From positions 1 to 64,000 of the forward strand of contig JAOKVV010000004.1 of assembly GCA_028336925.1 (NCBI GenBank): a stretch of 64,000 bases of DNA, given 5' to 3'. The notes under the pieces were generated by a model. That model had not been told where the DNA came from. It did not search any database and worked only from the letters and a program-made list of their open reading frames with translations. A program made the position numbers and the translations under genes. The first letter of the stretch is position 1; each line of letters begins with the position of its first letter. This DNA comes from Vicingaceae bacterium. Lineage in GTDB: Bacteria > Bacteroidota > Bacteroidia > Flavobacteriales_E > Vicingaceae. Positions 15,315-22,952 of the stretch are shown in pieces.

Positions 15315-17267
15315 ATGATCCAACAACTAATTCGTCATAAATCTGCTCATTGGATATTTTTTGTTCTTGCAGTTTTGCTTTACGGCAATACGCTAAATAA
15401 CCAATACGCCTTAGACGATTTTGCCGTAATATTCGACAATAGTAATGTAAACAGAGGGTTTGAAGGAATCAAAGACATCCTGACGACCAATATGCTTCAT
15501 GGCATTTCTGGTTTTAATGATGGTTTATACCGACCTGTGGCTACGCTTACTTTTGCCATTGAGGTTGGTTTGTTTGGAGAAAACCCAACCATAAGCCATT
15601 TGATTAACATTTTACTTTTTGGAGGAATTAGTTTACTTCTATTCAAAAATTTAAAAGAAATCTTACCCGAAAACTTATTGTCTGTTGCTTTCTTTGCTAC
15701 CGCAATTTATGTTTTTCATCCCATACATACTGAGGTTGTTGCCAACATCAAAAGCAGAGATGAATTGTTCGCCTCCATCTTTCTTTTAGGTAGCTTATGG
15801 TATTTCATTCAGGCTCTTATCAACCGCAAAAAAGGAGCTTATCTTTTTGTATTCTTGCTCTATGTTTTTGCACTTTTCTCTAAAGAATCGGCCATTACTT
15901 ACTTTGCAGTGATTCCACTTTTATTGTGGATTCATCCATCTGTTAAAATTAAACAGCTTTTAATGCCATCTGCAGCTATGCTGCTTCTTTCTATCTCATT
16001 TTATGGGTTGCACAGTTATATCATTTCTTCCATGGATAGGCCCGTAGATGCAGGCTTGTTTGAATTACTAAATAACCCAATCGTAGGAGTTAATGATCCT
16101 TCTATAAGATATGGAACAGCCTTTTATCTTCAAGTATTATACTTAACTAAACTACTTTTCCCTGTAGAGCTATTACATGATTATTCGTATAACCTTATTC
16201 CAACTATCTCCTTAGGAACAGCCAAAGGAATAAGTGGATTACTCATTATTATTGGTTTAGTGGGTAGCGCAATTTATGGAGTAATCAAACGTAATTTATT
16301 AGGAATTATGGCTGCTTTCTATCTTTTGGGAATTGCAGTGGTTTCTCAGTTAATCATTCCTATTGGAGCATTATTCGCAGAGCGATTTCTTTTTGTTCCT
16401 TCCATGGCTTTTTGTGTGGTGATCGCATTTATCTTGAATCTTCTTTTAGCTAAAAAACAAATCGTGTTAAACATAACCTTGGCCGTAATTCTATTTCTCT
16501 TTGGAATAAAGACGGTAGATAGAAATGGAGACTGGAAAAATAACCAAACACTCTACGCAGCAGATATTGTAGCAGGTGGTGCTAGTGCAAGAATTAATTA
16601 CAACTATGGCAGCACACTAACACAGTTAGGTAACTCCGTTCGAGATAAAGTGAAAAAACAAGCCTATTATCGCGAGAGTGCTATTTATCTGCAAAAGGCG
16701 ATAGAAATCTATCCTGAATATTGGGATGCGTATAACAACTTGGGATTGGTGTATAAAAATAATAATCAGTTAGATTTAGCTGAAAATGTTTTTGATTTAC
16801 TTTTAAAGAAAAACCCCAATTATACCAAAGGATATTACAATCAGGCCACAGTGCAGCTAGCGGCAGAAAAGGGAAAGGCCGCTTTAGAAAACTTTATCAT
16901 TTACAGCAAAGCAAACCCTTCTGCTCAAGTTTACAGTAGTATGGGGACAATAGCAGGCACATTAAATGATTTTAAATCAGCCAGAACCTATTTCTTAAAA
17001 GTAATTGAATTAGAGCCAAATAATGTGAGTGCTTATAATTACTTGGGCACGGCTGAAGGTTTTCTTGGACGTCCTGCTGAAGCGATTAAATATTTTCAGA
17101 AAGCAACTCAACTAGACCCTAGAAATGCAGAAGCTTATTTTAATATGGCAATATCATATAGCCAGACGGGAAATGTAGAAAAAGAAAAAGCAGCCTTATC
17201 AGCAGTGTTAAAACTAGCACCAGGAAATCAGCAAGCTATTTCTAGATTAAGAGAATTGGGAAATTAA
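15315..17267 (+). CDS. GT-C-type membrane protein with C-terminal TPR repeats (TMTC-like)
   Basis: The product is 650 aa. The first 430 residues hold about ten membrane helices, with the acidic ALDDFAVIFDN motif in the first outer loop (about residue 33) and HPIHTEVVANIKSRDELFA. These are marks of the TMTC/ArnT-like GT-C glycosyltransferases, which use lipid-linked sugars. The C-terminal 220 residues are TPR repeats: YPEYWDAYNNLGLVYKNNNQ, LEPNNVSAYNYLGTAEGFLG, LDPRNAEAYFNMAISYSQTG. Eukaryotic TMTC proteins are O-mannosyltransferases; the activity of bacterial relatives is less clear. It is divergent from rocD with an overlapping promoter. A 19-bp perfect hairpin lies downstream. Substrate and acceptor are unknown. 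Confidence 0.82.
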   Translation: MIQQLIRHKSAHWIFFVLAVLLYGNTLNNQYALDDFAVIFDNSNVNRGFEGIKDILTTNMLHGISGFNDGLYRPVATLTFAIEVGLFGENPTISHLINILLFGGISLLLFKNLKEILPENLLSVAFFATAIYVFHPIHTEVVANIKSRDELFASIFLLGSLWYFIQALINRKKGAYLFVFLLYVFALFSKESAITYFAVIPLLLWIHPSVKIKQLLMPSAAMLLLSISFYGLHSYIISSMDRPVDAGLFELLNNPIVGVNDPSIRYGTAFYLQVLYLTKLLFPVELLHDYSYNLIPTISLGTAKGISGLLIIIGLVGSAIYGVIKRNLLGIMAAFYLLGIAVVSQLIIPIGALFAERFLFVPSMAFCVVIAFILNLLLAKKQIVLNITLAVILFLFGIKTVDRNGDWKNNQTLYAADIVAGGASARINYNYGSTLTQLGNSVRDKVKKQAYYRESAIYLQKAIEIYPEYWDAYNNLGLVYKNNNQLDLAENVFDLLLKKNPNYTKGYYNQATVQLAAEKGKAALENFIIYSKANPSAQVYSSMGTIAGTLNDFKSARTYFLKVIELEPNNVSAYNYLGTAEGFLGRPAEAIKYFQKATQLDPRNAEAYFNMAISYSQTGNVEKEKAALSAVLKLAPGNQQAISRLRELGN

Positions 17268-17314
17268 TTTAAGCCTCAAATAATTTACATCTAAATATTA
17301 GCTAGTTAACTTTT

Positions 17315-17359
17315 AAAAGTGGATAAATTAGGAGTTCAATTCCTAATTTATCCACTTTT
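17315..17359 (+). terminator. Long perfect hairpin after the GT-C TPR gene
   Basis: The 19-base arms at 17315-17333 and 17341-17359 are exact reverse complements (outer AAAAGTGG/CCACTTTT, inner ATTAGGA/TCCTAAT) with a seven-base loop. The tail is only TTTT before GG. It is placed as a terminator, but the stem is unusually long. Confidence 0.7.
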
Positions 17360-17477
17360 GGTTGTACCTACCTTCCAATGTCCATTTAATTTCGAATATT
17401 TCTATAAATGGATTTTGATCAAAAGAAACTACCAATCCAATTATCAAAACCCCTCTTAAAAAACTAATTTTACACAC

Positions 17478-18908
17478 ATGGGAAGAAGAATTAGGAAACG
17501 TATTCCGATTATGGAAAATGTAACGGTTTTAGATGCTGTTGCAGAAGGAAAAACATTAGCCAAAGTAGATGACTTAGTTATCTTTTTAAACAATGCTGTA
17601 CCCGGTGATGTGGTAGATATTCAAGTATATAAAAAGAAAAGAAACTACGTAGAAGGCAAAGCCATTAAGTTTCATAAGTATTCTGAAAAAAGAGTTGAAC
17701 CTTTCTGCGAGCACTTTGGTACATGCGGTGGCTGTAAATGGCAATTCCTTTCCTATGAAGATCAGTTAGGCTACAAAGCGAAGCAAGTAAAAGATAATCT
17801 AGAACGTTTAGCTAAGATAGAGTTGCCAGAATTCGAACCCATTTTAGGCGCCCCAAAAACAACGTATTATAGGAATAAATTAGAGTATACTTTCTCTAAC
17901 AAACGTTGGTTTACCGAGGAAGAAATAGCAAAAGAAGAAGACTTAGATCAAGAGGGATTAGGTTTTCACGTTCCAGGCCGATTTGATAAAGTATTAGATA
18001 TTAATCATTGCTATTTACAAGCGGATCCTTCAAATCAGATTCGATTAGCGGTAGGAACTTATGCTAAAAAGCATGGTTTAACCTTTTTTGATATCCGTGA
18101 TCAGCATGGATTATTACGTAATTTGATTATCCGCACATCGTCTACAGGTGAAGTTATGGTTATTGTGGTATTCTTTCAGGAAGAAGAAGAAAATAGAATC
18201 GGCTTAATGCAGCATTTGGCAGATGAGTTTCCACAGATTACTAGTTTACTATATGTAATCAATGGAAAGGCAAATGATACCATTTTTGACCAAGATGTCA
18301 TCACCTTTAAAGGAAATGATCATATGCTGGAAGCCATGACTGATTTTCAAAACCCATCGAAGAAAATACAGTTTAAGGTAGGACCCAAATCATTTTACCA
18401 AACCAATTCTGAACAAGCAGAAAATCTGTATCAAATTACCGCCAAATTCGCCAAAATTCAAGCTGATCAAACGGTATATGACCTCTATACAGGGACAGGA
18501 ACAATTGCCAATTATGTTGCAAAGTCAGCTAAAAAGGTAGTAGGTGTAGAATATGTACCGGAAGCTATTGAGGATGCCAAGCATAATTCTGAATTGAATG
18601 GCATAACCAATACATCGTTTTATGCTGGTGATATGAAAGATGTCTTGACAGCAGATTTTGTTGCTGAAAATGGTAAGGCAGATGTTATCATCACCGATCC
18701 ACCGAGAGCAGGAATGCACCCTTCGGTAATCGAACGAATGCTAGAAATGAATCCTGAGCGAATTGTTTATGTAAGTTGTAATCCTGCTACACAGGCTAGA
18801 GATTTACAAGCATTAGATGTAAAATATAAAGTACTAAAAGTTCAGGCAGTGGATATGTTCCCTCACACTCATCACATTGAGAATGTGGTATTATTAGAAA
18901 GAAAATGA
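17478..18908 (+). CDS. rlmD: 23S rRNA (uracil-C5)-methyltransferase RlmD/RumA family
   Basis: The product is 476 aa. It begins with a TRAM domain (about 10-60) followed by the iron-sulfur motif EPFCEHFGTCGGCKWQ (about 75-90) and a fourth cysteine in DINHCYLQ. The central RNA-binding part is followed by the SAM domain with VYDLYTGTGTIANYVA. The catalytic cysteine is in IVYVSCNPATQARDL, and TDPPRAGMHP is the family DPPR motif. These enzymes make 5-methyluridine in rRNA or tRNA. RlmD for U1939 is the most likely identity, but RlmC and related methylases share the motifs. The next gene overlaps by four bases (ATGA). Confidence 0.93.
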   Translation: MGRRIRKRIPIMENVTVLDAVAEGKTLAKVDDLVIFLNNAVPGDVVDIQVYKKKRNYVEGKAIKFHKYSEKRVEPFCEHFGTCGGCKWQFLSYEDQLGYKAKQVKDNLERLAKIELPEFEPILGAPKTTYYRNKLEYTFSNKRWFTEEEIAKEEDLDQEGLGFHVPGRFDKVLDINHCYLQADPSNQIRLAVGTYAKKHGLTFFDIRDQHGLLRNLIIRTSSTGEVMVIVVFFQEEEENRIGLMQHLADEFPQITSLLYVINGKANDTIFDQDVITFKGNDHMLEAMTDFQNPSKKIQFKVGPKSFYQTNSEQAENLYQITAKFAKIQADQTVYDLYTGTGTIANYVAKSAKKVVGVEYVPEAIEDAKHNSELNGITNTSFYAGDMKDVLTADFVAENGKADVIITDPPRAGMHPSVIERMLEMNPERIVYVSCNPATQARDLQALDVKYKVLKVQAVDMFPHTHHIENVVLLERK

Positions 18909-19489
18909 AAGCAGCTTTAAATAAAAACTATTGGGATAGTCGATACCAAGATGGCTCTACGGGTTGGGATTTGGGTGGAGTTAGTCCTGCTTTAAGAGCC
19001 TATATCGATCAGTTGGAAAATAAAGATTTGAAAATCTTAATTCCAGGTGGTGGAAATGCTTATGAATTAGCATACTTGCATCAGCAAGGATTTACTAATT
19101 CTTACTTAATTGATTTATCGCCGACTGCTTTAGCTAATTTCAAGAAGAAAAACCCATCCATAGATGAGAAGTTCTTAATCGAGGGTGATTATTTTGAGCA
19201 TTCAGGTCAATATGATTTAATTATCGAACAGACATTCTTTTGCGCAATTGATAGAACTCTAAGAGCGAAATATGCAGATCAAACACATCAACTTCTTAAG
19301 CCTAGTGGCAAACTTGTTGGCTTGCTCTGGAGTGATGATTTTGGATTAGATGCTCCTCCTTTTGGTGGAACTAAAGAAGAGTATTTAGGTTATTTTGATT
19401 CTCTTTACACTATTCAGACCATGAGTAAAAGCCACAATAGCATAAAACCAAGAGCAGGTAGAGAATTATTTATAATTTTAAAGAAATAG
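18905..19489 (+). CDS. TPMT-family SAM-dependent methyltransferase
   Basis: The product is 194 aa. The opening NKNYWDSRYQDGSTGWDLGG is the signature of the thiopurine S-methyltransferase family. The SAM site follows as ILIPGGGNAYELAYLHQQGF, then YLIDLSPTALANFKKK and YDLIIEQTFFCAIDRTLR. Bacterial members act on thiols, selenium or tellurium compounds, or halides; the true substrate here is unknown. It overlaps rlmD by the ATGA junction, so translation is probably coupled. It is shorter than mammalian TPMT (about 245 aa), as expected for bacterial relatives. Confidence 0.88.
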   Translation: MKAALNKNYWDSRYQDGSTGWDLGGVSPALRAYIDQLENKDLKILIPGGGNAYELAYLHQQGFTNSYLIDLSPTALANFKKKNPSIDEKFLIEGDYFEHSGQYDLIIEQTFFCAIDRTLRAKYADQTHQLLKPSGKLVGLLWSDDFGLDAPPFGGTKEEYLGYFDSLYTIQTMSKSHNSIKPRAGRELFIILKK

Positions 19490-19515
19490 ATTAAATTTGA
19501 ATTCAAACAATTGAT

Positions 19516-20028
19516 ATGGCTACGACAACAAAAACACTTATTCTTGACCACGACAACATTATTCAAAAAGTGAATCGTATTGCTTATCAAATATTTGAAG
19601 ACAATTATACGGAGAAAGAAATCATTATAGCAGGTATAGCTTCACGGGGATATGAATTTGCTGAGTTAATTTCAGAAACGCTGCAAAAGATCTCAAAAAT
19701 AAAAATCAAGTTAGTTGAGTTAAAGATTAACAAAGAGCGACCGATTGATAGCAATATAGAGCTAACTCTTCATGAAAAAGATTTATCCGACAAGGTTATT
19801 ATCGTAGTTGATGATGTCTTGAACTCAGGCAGCACTTTAATTTATGGAATCAATTATTTCTTAAATGGACCGATTAGAAAGCTATCTACCGCGGTTCTTG
19901 TAAATAGAAATCACCACCGTTTTCCAATTCACGCTGATTATGTCGGCACATCTCTTTCTACCACATTACAAGATCACGTAGAGGTAAAATTTAATGTTCG
20001 CGGCAAGCATAGTGTCTACCTTAAATAA
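19516..20028 (+). CDS. Phosphoribosyltransferase-family protein
   Basis: The product is 170 aa. It has the type I phosphoribosyltransferase fold: IIIAGIASRGYEFAELISE early and the PRPP-binding loop KVIIVVDDVLNSGSTLIYG near residue 95. The ending FPIHADYVGTSLSTTLQDHV with EVKFN resembles PyrR-like proteins. PyrR regulates pyrimidine genes and can have uracil phosphoribosyltransferase activity. No pyr genes are near, so the role is not assigned. It lies 26 bases after the methyltransferase gene. Its end overlaps the convergent aroK end by eight bases, each stop codon lying in the other gene. Confidence 0.85.
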   Translation: MATTTKTLILDHDNIIQKVNRIAYQIFEDNYTEKEIIIAGIASRGYEFAELISETLQKISKIKIKLVELKINKERPIDSNIELTLHEKDLSDKVIIVVDDVLNSGSTLIYGINYFLNGPIRKLSTAVLVNRNHHRFPIHADYVGTSLSTTLQDHVEVKFNVRGKHSVYLK

Positions 20029-20518
20029 GATCTAAGATTTTCTTAGCTGTCATATTTGATTCTGAAGCGATCACGGCAGCATGAAAATAAAAAGTGTTTC
20101 TTTTACTTAAACTAACTTCTATAAAGTCCTTTAATTCTTCATCAGAGAGGTTGGCTATTAGTGGTCGCTTTTTTTTTGCAGTCCTCAATCTTCCATATAA
20201 AATAGTGGAATCAACATTTAGGTAAATTGTTTTACCAGATTGGTTCATCAGCTCCATATTATCATTAAAGCAAGGAGTGCCACCTCCTGTAGATAAAACG
20301 AAAGCTTCATTTTTAGAAATAATATTTGCCATCACTTCAGATTCTAATAAACGAAAAGCTTCCTCTCCACTCTCTTGAAATAATTCGGTGATTGATTTAC
20401 CAGCGCTTTTTTCAACCTCATCATCTAAATCAAAAAAAGGTACAATAAGTTGACTTGCTACTTTTTTGCCCAATTTTGATTTACCGGACCCCATAAAACC
20501 GAGCAAAAACAATTTCAT
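20021..20518 (-). CDS. aroK: Shikimate kinase
   Basis: The product is 165 aa from the ATG at 20518; a TTG one codon earlier is less likely. It phosphorylates shikimate for chorismate synthesis. The P-loop is LLGFMGSGKSKLGK (about 4-17), the shikimate-binding FFDLDDEVEKSAGKSI follows, and the second substrate motif is LSTGGGTPC. The start overlaps the upstream SDR stop as TGATG, so the pair is probably translated together. A run of nine adenines (plus-strand T at 20169-20177) lies in the coding sequence near residue 113 and encodes KKK. The 3' end overlaps the convergent phosphoribosyltransferase. Confidence 0.96.
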   Translation of the reverse strand: MKLFLLGFMGSGKSKLGKKVASQLIVPFFDLDDEVEKSAGKSITELFQESGEEAFRLLESEVMANIISKNEAFVLSTGGGTPCFNDNMELMNQSGKTIYLNVDSTILYGRLRTAKKKRPLIANLSDEELKDFIEVSLSKRNTFYFHAAVIASESNMTAKKILDLI

Positions 20519-21333
20519 CAATCCAATTTTTCGAAAGGAGAATCCGGTTCTTTTGCTAGGGTATTGTATACGACACGTTCGAATAATTTTGGAAAAATTC
20601 GTCCGATACCTCTCACCAAAAGACCATCTAAAGTCATTGTAACAGTTCTTTTTCTTTTTGTTACACCTTTGTAAATATAATCAGCCACTTTTTCGGCACT
20701 CATCATTTTACCTTCTTCTCTTGGTGACTTTCCTTGAGGAGAGCCATCTGCAGTAAGTGCCGTATTTCTAATATTGGAAGAAGTAAATCCCGGACAAGCT
20801 ACCATAACATGTAGGCCAGTTTTCTTATTTTCTGTTCGCAATGAATTTAAGAAACCTTGCATAGCATATTTTGAAGCAGAATAGCCGGTTCTTGCAGGCA
20901 AACCGATTAACCCACCTATGGAGGAAATACCAACCACAGAACCTCTATTTTTTAAAATATATGGTAAGGCAAATTTTGTGGTATAAACTGTTCCCCAAAA
21001 ATTAACTTGCATTAAACGCTCGATAACGCTAATATCCGTATCAACAAATAGCGCTCGCATAGAAATTCCTGCATTATTTATTAAAATATCTACAGTACCA
21101 AAAGCATCTACAGTTTCATCTACTATCCGTTTGCATTCATCCTTTATACTCACATCGGCAACAATACCAAAACATTCAATATCTTGATTTTTAAATGCAT
21201 CAATAGTTGTAGAAACATTTTCCTGACTCCTTGCCACGACCACCACCTTACTTCCTTTGTTGCCAAAGTGAGCAGCTGTAGCCTTTCCAATCCCTGATGT
21301 TGCGCCTGTAATAATGACGACCTTACCTTTCAT
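20518..21333 (-). CDS. Short-chain dehydrogenase/reductase
   Basis: The product is 271 aa, a classical SDR. The NAD(P) motif is TGATSGIGKATA (about 9-20), followed by NNAGIS, a catalytic serine in GISSIGG and the YSASK pair (YSASKYAMQG). The C-terminal extension (KRKRTVTMTLDGLLVRGIGR and after) is like the DHRS7-type or DltE-like branch. The substrate cannot be told. It is followed by aroK with a one-base TGATG overlap. A -7-like TATCTTTA (21354-21361, minus) lies 20 bases upstream. The gene is divergent from the GNAT-like gene. Confidence 0.9.
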   Translation of the reverse strand: MKGKVVIITGATSGIGKATAAHFGNKGSKVVVVARSQENVSTTIDAFKNQDIECFGIVADVSIKDECKRIVDETVDAFGTVDILINNAGISMRALFVDTDISVIERLMQVNFWGTVYTTKFALPYILKNRGSVVGISSIGGLIGLPARTGYSASKYAMQGFLNSLRTENKKTGLHVMVACPGFTSSNIRNTALTADGSPQGKSPREEGKMMSAEKVADYIYKGVTKRKRTVTMTLDGLLVRGIGRIFPKLFERVVYNTLAKEPDSPFEKLD

Positions 21334-21410
21334 AGTAGTACTTTATTTGATAATAAAGATAAAGTGTATTTCTTTGCTATTTGAAATAATAACGTAAATG
21401 TACACTTCCA

Positions 21411-22574
21411 ATGAAGATTCTTGAAGTTAACGATAAAAAAAATGTGAAGGCATTTTTAGATTTTCCAAATAAGCTCTATAAAAATGATCCAAACTGGGTA
21501 CCACATTTGCGTCAGGATATTGAAAAAGTCTTTGATAAAAAGGCCAATAAGTATTTTCGACATGGAGAGGCAATCCGTTGGATAGTAATTGACAAAAATG
21601 GAAAAACTATCGGACGAATATCCGCATTCATTAATAAAAGAATGGCTAAAAGCTTTAAGCAGCCAACAGGAGGCTTAGGCTTTTTTGAATGTATCGAAAA
21701 TCAAGATGCGGCCTTTTTACTTTTTGATACAGGTAAAAAGTGGCTAGAAGAAAGAGGCATGGAAGCCATGGATGGACCGATCAATTTTGGAGAAAAAGAC
21801 AAATATTGGGGATTAGTCACTGAAAATTTTACTGCTCCACCCTATTATTGCCAAAATTACAATCCAGAATACTATATCTCCTTTTTTCAGAATTATGGTT
21901 TTAAGGTCTATTATGAGCAATTTATCTTTACCAGAAATGTAACTGATCCGTTAGCAGAGGTGATAATTGATAAAGCTAACAGAATAGCAAAAACTCCAGG
22001 CTATACATTTAAAATTATTGAAAAATCCAACCTTGATAAATACGCTGAAGATTTTAGAACAATATATAATAGAGCATGGGTAAAACATGAAGCTTTTAAG
22101 GCAATGGAGCAAAAACAAGCGATAACGATTATGAAAACGATCAAACCAATTTTAGATGAAGATTTAATCCATTTCGCATATTTCAATGAGGTGCCGGTTG
22201 GATTTTTCATCGCTCTACCTGAGATAAACCAAATATTTAAACGTGTTGGTGATAATTTCAACTGGTGGGGAAAACTAAAATTTCTACTTTATCAAAAAAT
22301 GGGCGTTTGTGATACTTTTTTTGGTTTAGCTTTTGGGATTGATCCCGATCACCAAAGCAAGGGTCTAGAAGGAGCTCTTTTCAATAAAATTAAAGAGCAA
22401 GTAGCGATTAAAAACAAGTACCAAGATGTGGTGATTACCTGGATTGGTGACTTTAATCCGAAGATGATTCATGTAATTGAAAATTTAGGGGCTCATAAAC
22501 TGCGAACACTTTGCACATATCGCTACCTATTTGACCAAAGTAAGCCCTTTGAACGAACCAAAATCATACAGTAG
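21411..22574 (+). CDS. GNAT-like N-acetyltransferase-fold protein
   Basis: The product is 387 aa. The first part includes PNWVPHLRQDIEKVFDKKAN, the strand RWIVIDKNGKTIGRISAFIN and GPINFGEKDKYWGLV. The C-terminal half has a GNAT-like acetyl-CoA segment: FFGLAFGIDPDHQSKGLEGA then VVITWIGDFNPKMIHVIENL with LGAHK. This two-part architecture is common in Bacteroidota proteins loosely called N-acetyltransferases or, wrongly, GTP cyclohydrolases. Its substrate is unknown. It is monocistronic, ahead of the tRNA genes. Confidence 0.7.
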   Translation: MKILEVNDKKNVKAFLDFPNKLYKNDPNWVPHLRQDIEKVFDKKANKYFRHGEAIRWIVIDKNGKTIGRISAFINKRMAKSFKQPTGGLGFFECIENQDAAFLLFDTGKKWLEERGMEAMDGPINFGEKDKYWGLVTENFTAPPYYCQNYNPEYYISFFQNYGFKVYYEQFIFTRNVTDPLAEVIIDKANRIAKTPGYTFKIIEKSNLDKYAEDFRTIYNRAWVKHEAFKAMEQKQAITIMKTIKPILDEDLIHFAYFNEVPVGFFIALPEINQIFKRVGDNFNWWGKLKFLLYQKMGVCDTFFGLAFGIDPDHQSKGLEGALFNKIKEQVAIKNKYQDVVITWIGDFNPKMIHVIENLGAHKLRTLCTYRYLFDQSKPFERTKIIQ

Positions 22575-22637
22575 TAATATGAATATTAGAAAAATAAACA
22601 AAATAGTAAAAAAAATAAAAAAATCATCCAATTTCGC

Positions 22638-22668
22638 TTTGTCAATCTGAATAATCGTTTTATATTTG
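22638..22668 (+). promoter_or_regulatory. Consensus promoter of tRNA-Lys
   Basis: TTTG at 22638-22641 and TATATTTGC from 22661 are separated by exactly 19 bases, the textbook Bacteroidota -33/-7 arrangement. The tRNA begins 19 bases after the -7 element. This is the best promoter match in the window. Confidence 0.88.
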
Positions 22669-22687
22669 CAACCGCTTATCAAATCAG

Positions 22688-22760
22688 GACTTGTTAGCTC
22701 AGCTGGTAGAGCACATCCCTTTTAAGGATGGGGTCCTGGGTTCGAACCCCAGACAAGTCA
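22688..22760 (+). tRNA. tRNA-Lys (anticodon UUU)
   Basis: A full cloverleaf can be drawn: acceptor GACTTGT with ACAAGTC, D-arm GCTCAGCTGGTAGAGC, anticodon arm CATCC-CTTTTAA-GGATG with anticodon TTT, and T-arm CTGGG-TTCGAAC-CCCAG. The discriminator is A at 22760. CCA is not encoded. It has its own promoter and terminator. Confidence 0.98.
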
Positions 22761-22765
22761 CGATT

Positions 22766-22798
22766 AAAAAAAGGACGAATTTTATTCGTCCTTTTTTT
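22766..22798 (+). terminator. Rho-independent terminator after tRNA-Lys
   Basis: AAAAAAAGGACGAAT (22766-22780) pairs perfectly with ATTCGTCCTTTTTTT (22784-22798) around TTT. The symmetry allows it to work on both strands. Confidence 0.93.
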
Positions 22799-22824
22799 GA
22801 TTTAAGCAAAATCGTCTAATTTAA
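22796..22824 (+). promoter_or_regulatory. Candidate promoter of tRNA-Leu
   Basis: TTTG (22796-22799) and TAATTTAA (22817-22824) are 17 bases apart, and the tRNA begins ten bases later. The -7 is imperfect. It would be needed because a terminator separates the two tRNAs. Confidence 0.45.
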
Positions 22825-22833
22825 ATGATAATT

Positions 22834-22917
22834 GCCCCGGTGCTGAAACTGGTAGACAGGCATGGTTGAGGGCCATGTATCCGTATGGATGTGCAGGTTC
22901 GAGTCCCGTTCGGGGCA
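22834..22917 (+). tRNA. tRNA-Leu (anticodon GAG)
   Basis: The 84-base class II tRNA has acceptor GCCCCGG with TCGGGGC, anticodon arm CATGG-TTGAGGG-CCATG (anticodon GAG), a long variable arm (TATCCGTATGGATGT) and T-arm GCAGG-TTCGAGT-CCCGT (G-T closing pairs). The discriminator is A at 22917; CCA is not encoded. Confidence 0.96.
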
Positions 22918-22918
22918 C

Positions 22919-22949
22919 AAAGCAGTAAGATTCTTCTTGCTGCTTTTTT
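22919..22949 (+). terminator. Rho-independent terminator after tRNA-Leu
   Basis: AGCAGTAAGA (22921-22930) pairs with TCTTGCTGCT (22935-22944) with one wobble around TTCT, followed by T to 22949. It ends four bases before the convergent GlcD-type gene stop. Confidence 0.88.
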
Positions 22950-22952
22950 GTT

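Noticed and set aside
20169..20177. A9 tract in aroK as a second programmed frameshift site
   Set aside because: It encodes KKK in a basic lid region, lies in mid-domain, and a shift would give only a truncated non-functional kinase. It is more likely due to AT-rich codon use.
22766..22949. Possible small RNA between or after the tRNA genes
   Set aside because: The symmetrical hairpins are fully explained as the terminators of tRNA-Lys and tRNA-Leu.
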